Shown: positions 31,092 through 40,095 of the stretch, piece after piece
Numbering within the stretch: position 1 is the stretch's first letter
How the letters are laid out: each line of letters opens with the position of its first letter
Assembly: GCA_028285755.1 (NCBI GenBank)
Contig: JANQOQ010000006.1
Location: 496,001 to 560,000, forward strand
Origin: Puniceicoccaceae bacterium
Lineage (GTDB): Bacteria > Verrucomicrobiota > Verrucomicrobiia > Opitutales > JAFGAQ01
Direction of reading: 5' to 3'
DNA length: 64,000 nt
The notes under the pieces: generated by a model
The model's input: the letters and a program-made list of their open reading frames with translations, nothing else
What the model was told of the DNA's origin: nothing
The model's database searches: none
Made by a program: the position numbers and the translations under genes

Positions 31092-31520
31092 ATGAATACA
31101 CAAAATAAGTTCACTCTTAGTTCACCCGTACGTGGCCTTTGCTTTGCAATTGTAGCCACTCTTATGTTCAATTTATCAGCCGTAGCTCAGGATGCTGAAG
31201 CTGATAGTATTGATGTCTCAGGAGTTACCGGGCTCTTCACTGCGCTTAATGATGAAGCCATCGAAGATGCAATCGCTGAACTACTTGAAGATGAAGATAT
31301 GACACCTGTAAGGGCAGCTCAGTTACTACAAAGTCTTCTCGAGTTTGCAGCAGGAATTGACAGCATTTCGGAGACTTACATTTTCGAACGCTTCAACGCT
31401 GCGCTGATAAAAGCAGGTCTATCATCCGAATTCATTGAAGAAATTGGCCAGAGCTTCTCACCTTTTGCAGGCTTCTTGGCAACTCCGGGCGTGCTCGATG
31501 TGCCTGAAAGCAATTTCTAA
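31092..31520 (+). CDS. small acidic exported protein, unknown
   Basis: From the ATG at 31092 (a TTG 9 bp upstream is also in frame) the 142-residue protein has a signal peptide ending SAVAQ at residues 29-33. The mature part is strongly acidic (about 22 Asp/Glu against 3 Lys/Arg) and predicted mainly helical, with a Leu-rich middle (DEDMTPVRAAQLLQSLLEF). There is no lipobox, membrane tail or PEP-CTERM motif. I do not recognise it. It stands 65 bp before the outer-membrane barrel gene and is probably co-transcribed, so a periplasmic role in polymer export is possible but unproven. Confidence 0.7.
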   Translation: MNTQNKFTLSSPVRGLCFAIVATLMFNLSAVAQDAEADSIDVSGVTGLFTALNDEAIEDAIAELLEDEDMTPVRAAQLLQSLLEFAAGIDSISETYIFERFNAALIKAGLSSEFIEEIGQSFSPFAGFLATPGVLDVPESNF

Positions 31521-31585
31521 AATCGGCAAAATCAACAAACTTAATAAACTGATTAAACAAAGTCCTATCAAAATCCATTTCTAAA

Positions 31586-32995
31586 ATGAAAACTGAAAAC
31601 TACACTAATTCTTGGTTTAACATCAAACAAAGCGCCAGGCTGTTCCTACTTGGTGGTATAGCATCCCTGGTGCTTTGTTTGACAACTGTCGCTCAAATCG
31701 ATTTGACCGACGATGTTGTTGACGGTTCTGCAAGGGCCTACAATATACGAATTGGTGAGCTGCAGCTCGATTTAAGTGCAGGACTTACTGCAACTTACGA
31801 CAGTAATGTAAACCTGAGGGAAGATGAATTTAAAGAAGAAGGCACTGCTATCACCCCTCAAATTACTACTGCTGCTTTCTGGGCAATAACCCCGAACGTT
31901 ACACTTAATTCAAGTGTTAGAGTGGCATACCGTAGCTACGTTTCTGGTGATGGTGAGGATGGTTTATTCATTACTGATGAACAAGGTGGATCCGACGCTA
32001 CCATCGATTTTGATTTCTTGCTCAGTGATGATTCTCTTTTTACCATTGGAAACACCCTCTCGGCGGACATTAGCACAATCACCCAAGTCGTTTCCAGAAC
32101 TAACAATGAAACTCAAAATCTCGAGTATAATCGTTACGCATACACACTCAGTGGTGATTACGCTCAACGTTTGACTCCCTATACCCGCTTAAACCTGGGT
32201 GGTCATTATGGCCTGCATTGGACTACAGACGACGTTTTTGACTTCAATGATTATACATCCACTGGATTCACGGGATCAATCGTCACTGAGATTAATCCAG
32301 ACCTCACAGGCGGTATAACTGTCGATTACACAACACTGGATTATGATTCTCAAATTCGCGTAATCCAAAGAGATATAGATGGTGACGGGGTGATCGATGG
32401 CGATCCTAATAGTGCAGAAACTACAGTGACCCAATTTGCACGCAATGACCAGGACTTACTTACAATTGCGGGCACATTCAATTATACAACTGAGGCGGGA
32501 GCAACTTTCCAAGGTCGTGTAGGTGCAACCAACGTTGAAGTCGATGTTGCAAATGACCTCTCAGCAACCGAATCAGGTGACTGGATCCCGCATTTGGAGT
32601 TGTCGCTTAATTTCTCATCGGGGGCATTTCTTACCCATATTTTAACTGCAAGTAACGCGGTTACACGTTCAGAAGCTTTCGTGGTAAATCAGGCAGATCC
32701 GGATGATTTCATATTTTCAAACTATGCAGAAACCCAATCACTGGGCTATAGCTTAAATTATTTGTTAAATGAGGCTATAAATATGTCTCTTGGATACAGT
32801 TTTACCGATTCTGAAGAGTCTGACGGTGGTATTGAATACAAGGCAAACAACTTCACTGCCGGGGCAATATACAGTAACACCGATAACTCCAGCATCTATG
32901 TTAATCTACAATATGAAGATCGATTTGATTCAAATTTCGACGGTGTTGATTATCAGAGATTCCTGGTTAACGGAGGTTTTCAATATAACTTCTAG
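31586..32995 (+). CDS. outer-membrane beta-barrel protein of an exopolysaccharide locus (EpsL-like)
   Basis: The 469-residue protein has a signal peptide (about 1-36, ending TVAQ). After it come many alternating hydrophobic/polar strands with aromatic ends (for example LSAGLTATYDSNVNLRED near 59-76), and a terminal Phe in FQYNF, the BAM-recognition pattern. Strand pairs separated by acidic turns (DSDGDG-like, such as RDIDGDGVIDGDPN) suggest an extracellular calcium-binding loop. It resembles barrel proteins of exosortase-associated Eps loci, thought to form the outer-membrane pore for polymer or anchor secretion. It precedes the Wza-like gene by 14 bp. Confidence 0.75.
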   Translation: MKTENYTNSWFNIKQSARLFLLGGIASLVLCLTTVAQIDLTDDVVDGSARAYNIRIGELQLDLSAGLTATYDSNVNLREDEFKEEGTAITPQITTAAFWAITPNVTLNSSVRVAYRSYVSGDGEDGLFITDEQGGSDATIDFDFLLSDDSLFTIGNTLSADISTITQVVSRTNNETQNLEYNRYAYTLSGDYAQRLTPYTRLNLGGHYGLHWTTDDVFDFNDYTSTGFTGSIVTEINPDLTGGITVDYTTLDYDSQIRVIQRDIDGDGVIDGDPNSAETTVTQFARNDQDLLTIAGTFNYTTEAGATFQGRVGATNVEVDVANDLSATESGDWIPHLELSLNFSSGAFLTHILTASNAVTRSEAFVVNQADPDDFIFSNYAETQSLGYSLNYLLNEAINMSLGYSFTDSEESDGGIEYKANNFTAGAIYSNTDNSSIYVNLQYEDRFDSNFDGVDYQRFLVNGGFQYNF

Positions 32996-33009
32996 CCAAA
33001 TATAACCCT

Positions 33010-33936
33010 ATGACTTCACTGATACTAAAGGTTACAGCAAAACTATTCATCATTGCACTTATTGTTACCCAATCCAATGCCCAATCGGGTAGCATCTCAA
33101 CGAATAGTTTCGAAAGTCCAATCGTCAGTGAAGTCGTAAAAGTCGGTCAAGAATTACTTATCACCCTGAAAGAAGACGAAAGCTTCAATTTCAGGGGACA
33201 AGTTGGTCAATCCGGTAAAGTAGAACTCCCCTACTTAGGGGAGTTTTCTGTTGCCGGAAGAACCCTCCAGTTCATACAAAATTCTCTAACTGAGATTCTG
33301 TTAGAAAATTATTACAATACAGTAACGCTTTCAGTTAGCATATCAGGTAGCGGCAGTGGCCAGATATACATATATGGCGCAGTTCAGGAACCTGGAACTT
33401 TAACGATAGAAGAGAACCAGCAATTAACCATTCCTCAGGCAATATCTCTTGTAAACGGTCTAACCTCATGGGCTAACCCTGCGAATGCCTACATTTTGAG
33501 AAACGTTGCAAACGGTCAGCAAATCGAAATCCCAGTGGATATTCGTAGAATTATCTCTAACCGAGGTCGCCAGGACAGTGAATTTATTTTACAAGATCAG
33601 GATGAACTTTATATCCCCGGCATTGATAATGACGAATCCCAGTTACTCATTAACGATGAACGAGAAATTATTGTGGTAGGCCAAGTAAACACACCTGGTA
33701 TCATTACATTTGCCCCTGGTGAAGATTGCACCTTAATGAGGTCCATATTTAAAGCAGGCGGATTAACTAAGTTTGCGAGAGGAAATAGCGTTCGTCTTAT
33801 TCGCTACCGAGGTGGCGATAGAACTGTACAAGTCGTAGATATTGAAGCGATCATAGAAGAAGGTTATCTCGACCAAGATATTGAATTATTTGCAGGGGAT
33901 ATGCTAATTGTCCCCCAAAAGCTAGTGAATTTCTAG
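33010..33936 (+). CDS. polysaccharide export protein, Wza/EpsA-like, with SLBB domains
   Basis: The 308-residue protein has a signal peptide (1-24, SNA before Q25), a poly-export domain (about 38-118, VKVGQELLITL and GQVGQSGKVELPYLGEF), and two SLBB-type domains (about 118-190 with YIYGAVQEPGTL, and about 220-300 with VVGQVNTPGIITFAPGED). It lacks the lipobox cysteine of Wza and the C-terminal outer-membrane helix looks absent, so the neighbouring barrel may provide the pore. Such proteins line the periplasmic path for the polymer. It is followed by a 248-bp gap and the Wzc-like kinase gene. Confidence 0.85.
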   Translation: MTSLILKVTAKLFIIALIVTQSNAQSGSISTNSFESPIVSEVVKVGQELLITLKEDESFNFRGQVGQSGKVELPYLGEFSVAGRTLQFIQNSLTEILLENYYNTVTLSVSISGSGSGQIYIYGAVQEPGTLTIEENQQLTIPQAISLVNGLTSWANPANAYILRNVANGQQIEIPVDIRRIISNRGRQDSEFILQDQDELYIPGIDNDESQLLINDEREIIVVGQVNTPGIITFAPGEDCTLMRSIFKAGGLTKFARGNSVRLIRYRGGDRTVQVVDIEAIIEEGYLDQDIELFAGDMLIVPQKLVNF

Positions 33937-33967
33937 TAGCATAACGGATTATGCCCACACTTTTTTG

Positions 33968-33994
33968 TTGGTAAACCAAACTAAGGCTTACCAA
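33968..33994 (+). terminator. hairpin in the gap before the Wzc-like gene, weak terminator candidate
   Basis: TTGGTAA (33968-33974) pairs with TTACCAA (33988-33994), followed by TATTTTATTC. It lies 32 bp after the export-protein stop. The T-run is interrupted, so termination would be partial. The rest of the 33937-34184 gap is A/T rich with no gene. It may hold a promoter for the kinase, but no clear -35/-10 pair stands out. Confidence 0.35.
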
Positions 33995-34184
33995 TATTTT
34001 ATTCAATAAAGGCAATTTTTAATTCTAAAAGTTTCAAAAGCTTGCTAAACCAGAGCAGAGATGTGTTTGTTTAAAAGGTCTAGACGATCATAAAATTGAA
34101 TCAATGCGATTAAATCACCGCAAGTATTTGAGCTAAAGAATCACCATATCAGTTTGTCCATAAAACTTAAGTAGCTTTACAATT

Positions 34185-36551
34185 ATGAAATTTCCTGACA
34201 ATGACAAGAATCCTTCAAACCGGCTAAGTTACGGACCTAAAAACGGGGATGGTCCGGGTTATGGTAGCGGCCCGGGTTATGGGCAAAACGGTATATTGGA
34301 TGATGACGAGGAAAATTCTACTAATTTACTAACGGATCCTTTAGCGATCTTATTTTTATTGCTGGATAAGTGGTGGATAATCGCAATAACCACGCTACTG
34401 GTATCCATCGCAGGTATAGGCTACATTTATTTCACTAAACCCTATTACCGCTCTTCGGCTCGGATAGAAGTCGTTACCGATTCTCGTTTGGCAACCGCCA
34501 GAGTATCTGATTTCCAGAGGTTAAACCGATCCTTAAATCGTCATATATTAGTATTTCAAAGCCCCGAATTAAGTTACACAGTATCTAAAAATTTGGAGCC
34601 AATATGGGGCGATATACTGAATGAAGAGGAACGTATTGTTGAAAAGAACTTCGAAATAGTGAGGGCTTCCAACAATACTATGCTTGATATTACAGTTGAT
34701 GCTGTCGACGTTGAGTACGCGCAGCAATACTTGGAGCAAATGATTGAGGTCTACCGGGATCAACGAATCAGAGATCAGGTTGAAGTAAATGAAAATGCAG
34801 TTTCAGGGCTCAAGGTTGAAGAAGCTACCGTACTGAAAGATCTAGAACTGGCCAAACAAGAGCTACGGGAATTTGAGGCGATAAATAATGTATATATCGC
34901 CCAACAAAGGGAAGTGGCTGACAGTGCAATGCTGAATCAACTGGTTGCACAGCTCAAAAAGATTAAAATGGAGAAAACGCTGCTGGAAAGTCAGTATAGC
35001 TCTATTCTGGAGCAAGATGCAGCTACCATTCGGGAAGTATTACTTATGACCCGTAAAACGATGAGTACCGCTTCAGATATTGTGGAGCCGACAAGCTCAT
35101 CTACAGCAAATCAAAACAGATCCGTCACTCGGTTCCTATCAAATGACCAGGAATCAGCCATGGACACTACGGATTCCAACGCGATAGTTGAATGGGAAAA
35201 TCAACTGGAAGGTTTATCCTCATTAAAGGCTGAGTATGAAGAAAGGCTAAAAGTATTTAAGCCCACACATCCAAGTATGGTATCCATGAAATCAGAGATC
35301 GATACCATGGAACTCAATTTAAACAATAAAGCAGATATCGCTTTAAAGAGATTTACTGCCTATTATGACGCCCTGATTATGCAGGAAGAGGGCTTGGAAA
35401 CTGCAATTAATGATTGGGAGCAGGAACAAACAGTATCAATTCAATTGCTCAACAAATACAACCAGCTCGTTTCGCAGGTAGACCTGCTGGAAAAAAAGTA
35501 CGATCTTGTGTATGCTCGTTTACTGGATAGCTCTAACGAAAGTGATATACTTTATATAAGAACGCTTAAAGCCCCAGATATTCGTGAGACCCCTGTTAAA
35601 CCTGACAGATTACGTATCTTCATTGTCGCCATAGTAGCAGGTGCGGCAATGGGAGTTGTTATCATTTTGCTCCTGGAAGTGCTCAAACCACAACTCATCA
35701 ACTTTGAAGATATCGAAAAATCATTTAATTTAAATTGCCTCGCGAGTATACCCAGGTGGGACATGGTGCTAGGCAAAAAATTTGATATTAACAGCAGTCC
35801 ATTTGTGATTCAAAATGATGATCACAGCCCCGCACTTGAGACCTACCGTGCCATTCGCTCAAAATTGGCGATGCTGTTTGAAGATAAGGAACAATTTGTT
35901 CTTACGCTTACTTCACCTAAAACCGGTGATGGCAAATCGTTCACTACTGCCAATATCGCACTACCCTATTCATGGGATGGAGTTCGCGTATTGGTCGTAG
36001 ACGCTGATTTTAGAAAATCATCACTCACCCGCAACCTACTAAAAACGAATACCCGATTCGGACTCACCAATTATATGCGGGGTGAAAATGTCAATTTGGA
36101 TGATTTGATCTGCACGATCTATGGAACACAGTTAGACTTTCTACCTTCAGGCCAATACAGTAATTCCATTCCAGAACTGGTTAAGGAACGTAAAGTAAGA
36201 GAGCTATATAGTTACCTAAAGAAAAAATACGATGTAATACTCGTAGATACAGCTCCCGCTACGATGGTCGTCGAAACTGCAAATTTGTGTAGAGCAGCCG
36301 ATGGAACGTTGATAGTAGCAAGCGAAAATAGCAGAAAAACCGACTTCAAATACATTTTGAGGGAATTGAACCAAGTGAATATCATTGGTTTCTGTATCAA
36401 TCAACTTACCCCCTTAAGACGTAAAGCCTACAGCTACTATGAGTATCGATATGGTAACTACCGCCAGTATGCGCAATATGGATATGGCTACGGATACTCA
36501 AATACACATGGGCAAGCGGGAAAAAGACATAAGCATGCTACATCCAAGTAG
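34185..36551 (+). CDS. Wzc-like polysaccharide co-polymerase and tyrosine autokinase
   Basis: The 788-residue protein has a Gly/Tyr-rich N-terminal segment with a repeated PGYG unit (about 24-35), a Wzz domain with two membrane helices (about 62-84 and 475-498) around a long coiled-coil (about 200-450), and a C-terminal BY-kinase domain (about 540-735). The kinase has Walker A GDGKSF (about 580-585), Walker A' VVDADFRK (about 603-610) and Walker B VILVDTAPA (about 684-692). The tail (about 748-773) is packed with tyrosines, the autophosphorylation cluster. Cycling of phosphorylation controls polymer length and export. Wzc-type, both parts fused in one chain. Confidence 0.9.
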   Translation: MKFPDNDKNPSNRLSYGPKNGDGPGYGSGPGYGQNGILDDDEENSTNLLTDPLAILFLLLDKWWIIAITTLLVSIAGIGYIYFTKPYYRSSARIEVVTDSRLATARVSDFQRLNRSLNRHILVFQSPELSYTVSKNLEPIWGDILNEEERIVEKNFEIVRASNNTMLDITVDAVDVEYAQQYLEQMIEVYRDQRIRDQVEVNENAVSGLKVEEATVLKDLELAKQELREFEAINNVYIAQQREVADSAMLNQLVAQLKKIKMEKTLLESQYSSILEQDAATIREVLLMTRKTMSTASDIVEPTSSSTANQNRSVTRFLSNDQESAMDTTDSNAIVEWENQLEGLSSLKAEYEERLKVFKPTHPSMVSMKSEIDTMELNLNNKADIALKRFTAYYDALIMQEEGLETAINDWEQEQTVSIQLLNKYNQLVSQVDLLEKKYDLVYARLLDSSNESDILYIRTLKAPDIRETPVKPDRLRIFIVAIVAGAAMGVVIILLLEVLKPQLINFEDIEKSFNLNCLASIPRWDMVLGKKFDINSSPFVIQNDDHSPALETYRAIRSKLAMLFEDKEQFVLTLTSPKTGDGKSFTTANIALPYSWDGVRVLVVDADFRKSSLTRNLLKTNTRFGLTNYMRGENVNLDDLICTIYGTQLDFLPSGQYSNSIPELVKERKVRELYSYLKKKYDVILVDTAPATMVVETANLCRAADGTLIVASENSRKTDFKYILRELNQVNIIGFCINQLTPLRRKAYSYYEYRYGNYRQYAQYGYGYGYSNTHGQAGKRHKHATSK

Positions 36552-36594
36552 CTTATAGTTTTCCCATGTAAAATACAGTTAGGGGCAATATGAT

Positions 36595-38385
36595 ATGCGT
36601 AATGGTATCATAGTAATTACCACCCTTGCCCTGTTTAGTGTAATATTTGCCTATTCGCTATTTTATGGGCGTGAAACATGGGTCATACAGCTCACATTGT
36701 GCTGCGTCATAGGCCTCTTTGGCATTCACTTAAAACAGATATCACTTAATCAGTCAGACATTGTATTATTAGCATTCCCCGCACTTATTGTATTAAGTTT
36801 AATTCCGTTGCCTGCATTTCTTACTTCGCAACAAACCGATTATCATAAGGAAGCTTCTATTATTCTGCAGGAATTATCCGATATACTTGCTGAAGAATCA
36901 CCTACACAGTCAGATCACATAGATGCTAAAAATAGACACTTTACGCCTTTAAGTCTAAATACTTCTGGATCTACCCGCTATTTGGCTACCATTGTTCTCT
37001 GTATAGTGGTGTTCTGGATTGCCCGATCACTCAATCCTATGATACCATTAGGGATAGTATTCCTATTCCTCCTTATCAATACAATTACCGGGCTGGTTTC
37101 ATACTACATAATCCCTCAGGAAAAAAGCGTACTGTGGATTACTCCAGTGACCTTTGGAAATCCAGTCGGTGCCTTTGTAAATCCCAACCACTACGCGTTC
37201 TCAAATCTGATACTGATAGGCTTAGCCTTATCCATATTTAACCTATTGAGGGAGATTCAGCCTGCTGTAAAGTATAGCCTATTAGTCATTTGTATTCTAT
37301 TAGGAACAACGGGTATACTGATATCCACGTCCAGAGGTGCAATTGTAGCTGCCATTGTCGGCGCAGGGGCCTGTATATTCTATTTAATCTCTCGCAAATC
37401 ACTTCGAAGTCTGGGATTTGCAGGTTTGGCAATTCTGCTATTTTCATGGCTTTTAATACTCGCCCCCATTCAGGAGCTTACTGATAAGGTAGACAGCCTT
37501 AAGGATCCACTGAATACGCTAAGCGCTCAAACGAGAATAAGCTCGTGGATAGATGCAATGTCCTACTGGAAAGAATACCCCCTATTGGGAAGTGGCCCAG
37601 AAAGCTTCCGGGCCGTTTTTCCCATCTATCAGACTATCAATTCCAGACGCTCCTTCGTCTATGCGGAGAATGAATACGTCCAGGCACTTTGCGAAATTGG
37701 TGTAATTGGCATTATTATACTCGGATTTGTCCTATGTTTTTCGGGCGGCAAAATAGTAAGTAATTTGCGCAATAGGGATATTTCTCTGATTCCATTTATC
37801 TGGTTAATGGCGGTCACGATGACCCATTGTGCGCTTGATTTTCCACTACGTCATCCGCTTAACAGCTTGAGCCTGGTTTTAATTCTCTCAAGCTTGGCCT
37901 TTACAGGCCAAATCAGAGATTCACTGAACAATGATAACTCATACAAATTCCAAAATTTCAAGATACCGATATTCGGCACCTTAGTGGTGGCAATGCTGGT
38001 ATTTCTGCTATTAGGGCCATCTATAATCTCCAAAGATACTCGCGAGGCATTCGCAGAGGGTACCGTCCAACAATCCGTAGCTGCAATTAAATCCTCGCCA
38101 ACCTATCCTGGACCCTGGCGTTTCCTCGGATTAAAATTGATTCAAAAAACCCAGGATACCGAGCTATCGCTCTTGCAAAAGCAAAAGCTCGCAGATTTGG
38201 CTATTCGATGCCTTCAAAAAGCAGCTGAATACAATGCCAGTAATTATACTAGCTGGGTTGTATTGGCCGAGGCACAAGCAAGCCTCGGCAGGATGGAGGA
38301 TGCCCGATACTCTGCCACCAAAGCCATTGAATTACGCCCCTATCTCGAAAAGAGATTAAAGAATATATTTAAAAGTTATGAATAG
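36595..38385 (+). CDS. O-antigen polymerase/ligase family protein (Wzy/WaaL-like) with C-terminal TPR-like region
   Basis: The 596-residue protein has about ten to twelve membrane helices (about 5-450), a large periplasmic loop (about 295-360), and the family segment GNPVGAFVNPNHYAFSNL (about 184-201). The loop motif GSGPESFRAVFPIYQ (about 332-346) is typical. After the last helix (about 455-480) a helical region with TPR-like repeats (about 500-595) is predicted. Such proteins polymerise undecaprenyl-linked repeat units or transfer polymer to an acceptor. The gene lies just after the Wzc-like kinase, in line with a Wzy-type export route. Confidence 0.85.
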   Translation: MRNGIIVITTLALFSVIFAYSLFYGRETWVIQLTLCCVIGLFGIHLKQISLNQSDIVLLAFPALIVLSLIPLPAFLTSQQTDYHKEASIILQELSDILAEESPTQSDHIDAKNRHFTPLSLNTSGSTRYLATIVLCIVVFWIARSLNPMIPLGIVFLFLLINTITGLVSYYIIPQEKSVLWITPVTFGNPVGAFVNPNHYAFSNLILIGLALSIFNLLREIQPAVKYSLLVICILLGTTGILISTSRGAIVAAIVGAGACIFYLISRKSLRSLGFAGLAILLFSWLLILAPIQELTDKVDSLKDPLNTLSAQTRISSWIDAMSYWKEYPLLGSGPESFRAVFPIYQTINSRRSFVYAENEYVQALCEIGVIGIIILGFVLCFSGGKIVSNLRNRDISLIPFIWLMAVTMTHCALDFPLRHPLNSLSLVLILSSLAFTGQIRDSLNNDNSYKFQNFKIPIFGTLVVAMLVFLLLGPSIISKDTREAFAEGTVQQSVAAIKSSPTYPGPWRFLGLKLIQKTQDTELSLLQKQKLADLAIRCLQKAAEYNASNYTSWVVLAEAQASLGRMEDARYSATKAIELRPYLEKRLKNIFKSYE

Positions 38386-38494
38386 CTCAAAATTTAGATA
38401 TTCTTGACGTTTCAAACCTTAATTGAAAGCAATTGAATACATAGATCCATTCCGCACCAAAGACGCTCAGCCCACTCCTTCTAAGCAACGTACA

Positions 38495-39880
38495 ATGACT
38501 ACATACCAAAAACTGACTACACCTCTGACTTCAAGTTATGGTAGAAGATGGGTATTATTTGATTTCGTTGCCGGTTTCATCTGTATGCTTTTGGCCTTGG
38601 AATTAACCCCTTACGAGGATGTTGCTTACGAAACCAATCGCACTGCCCTAGCCTTTGCTTATGGTATAATTCTTGCCGGGTGCTTACGCCTTGCCGGCCT
38701 CAACACCCATCGAATGGAGCATATCTTAAGTTACTATGAGATAGTCATGTTCTCATTTATCGGAACCTTGATGGCTTTTATCATTGTAGCCCTGGTAGTA
38801 AACTTTACTCACTTCCATATATTCGGTCGATATGTCATTATAGCGGTGCTGATTTCTACTTTTCTTGTTATCTCTATACAAAGGATAATCTTAAAAAAAG
38901 TAGTAGGTACAACTGCACTCAAAATCGTATTATTGGGCACCGATGACCAGCTGAAACTACTCACCGAAAGAGTTGAGAATAGTAAACGCTTTGTGTTAGC
39001 AGAAGATTCATTCAGCAAAGTGGATATCGAAAAAGTTGAAGAAACCGAGGATGAGCAATCCGCACGCCTTTTAGCTGATCAATATTGTCAAAATCTTAAA
39101 AATGCAGGTGTGGATCTTGTAATCACCTGCTATAGCGAAGAAATTCCAACTGCAGTCGCCCATGTTGCAGAGCGTCTCCCATTTCATGGCCTGGATGTTG
39201 TTAACAAAGAATACTTTTTGGAAAGCTACTACAAGGAAATCACCGTCGACTTTCAAAATCTGCATTGGTTAATGTCACAATCATTTACTCCATTAACCAG
39301 TGCACACATTTTCTTAAAGCGAGGCTTGGATACTATGGTAGCCCTTATAATCGGCTTAATGATTTTACCCCTTATTCCAATAGTAGGATTACTCATAAAA
39401 TTGGATAGCCGGGGACCCATATTTTACTCTCAATATCGAGTAGGATTAATGGGGAAAAAATTCAGGATCTACAAGTTTCGCACTATGAAACAAAATGCAG
39501 AAGCGGATGGCGCGAAGTGGGCAACTACTAACGATCCAAGGGTCACCAATTTGGGAAAATTCTTACGTATTTCACGTATTGATGAGCTTCCGCAAATATG
39601 GAATGTGATCAACGGCGATATGTCTTTAATAGGGCCAAGGCCCGAAAGGCCCGAATTTGTCGAAACCCTGATGAAAGCAGTTCCCCTTTATGAGTGGAGG
39701 CACCTCATCAGACCAGGCCTCACGGGTTGGGCACAAATACGCTATAAATATGGTGCATCTGTAGAAGACGCGAAAAAGAAGCTACAATACGACCTGTATT
39801 ATATCAAGCGAGCCTCTATACTCTTGGATATACAGATTTTCTTTCAAACGATCCCACTGATCATGAAAGGAAGTCGATAA
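38495..39880 (+). CDS. initiating sugar-phosphate transferase (WcaJ/EpsB_2-like polyprenyl glycosyl-1-phosphate transferase)
   Basis: Starting at the ATG 38495 the protein has 461 residues; a TTG at 38423 would add 24. It has four N-terminal membrane helices (about 20-130), a Rossmann-like middle (about 140-245), one more helix (about 285-310) and the bacterial sugar transferase domain (about 275-461). Key motifs: KRGLDTMVA, YKFRTMK, RISRIDELPQIWNVINGDMSLIG, RPGLTGWAQI. The end YGASVEDAKKKLQYDLYYIK resembles transferases of exosortase-associated Eps loci. It transfers a sugar phosphate to undecaprenyl phosphate, starting repeat-unit synthesis. The preferred sugar is not evident. Confidence 0.9.
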   Translation: MTTYQKLTTPLTSSYGRRWVLFDFVAGFICMLLALELTPYEDVAYETNRTALAFAYGIILAGCLRLAGLNTHRMEHILSYYEIVMFSFIGTLMAFIIVALVVNFTHFHIFGRYVIIAVLISTFLVISIQRIILKKVVGTTALKIVLLGTDDQLKLLTERVENSKRFVLAEDSFSKVDIEKVEETEDEQSARLLADQYCQNLKNAGVDLVITCYSEEIPTAVAHVAERLPFHGLDVVNKEYFLESYYKEITVDFQNLHWLMSQSFTPLTSAHIFLKRGLDTMVALIIGLMILPLIPIVGLLIKLDSRGPIFYSQYRVGLMGKKFRIYKFRTMKQNAEADGAKWATTNDPRVTNLGKFLRISRIDELPQIWNVINGDMSLIGPRPERPEFVETLMKAVPLYEWRHLIRPGLTGWAQIRYKYGASVEDAKKKLQYDLYYIKRASILLDIQIFFQTIPLIMKGSR

Positions 39881-40020
39881 ACTCATTTCCTCAATAATTG
39901 AATAACTCAATGATTCTTATCTTGTGGCCATCGAAAAAGGATAAATGCCGCACCAATAGTCATTGTGTTCATTTAATATTGACCTTTTAAAACAAAACCC
40001 ACAGTATCACGTGAAAATTT

Positions 40021-40049
40021 GCACTTGTTGAAGAACCTTCACCAAGTGC
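40021..40049 (+). promoter_or_regulatory. strong hairpin in the leader of the ABC-export operon
   Basis: GCACTTG (40021-40027) pairs with CAAGTGC (40043-40049), and inside this GAAG (40030-40033) pairs with CTTC (40037-40040) around a 3-nt loop. No T-run follows, so it is not a normal terminator. Just downstream is GCGGCAGCATA (40048-40058), which loosely resembles the ops pause element used by RfaH. It lies in the 215-bp gap (39881-40095) before wzm, with no gene seen in the gap. Confidence 0.45.
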
Positions 40050-40095
40050 GGCAGCATACCTGAATCAAGGGGCGCCAGAACAACAAAAATCATCT

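Noticed and set aside
31505-31590. 11-bp direct repeat ATTTCTAAAAT at 31513 and 31577
   Set aside because: It is short and A/T rich; one copy spans a stop codon and the other a start codon, which makes chance similarity likely.
31510-33936. Three successive proteins ending in Asn-Phe
   Set aside because: Only the barrel protein's terminal Phe has a known meaning (BAM recognition); the others are soluble exported proteins, so the shared ending is probably coincidence.
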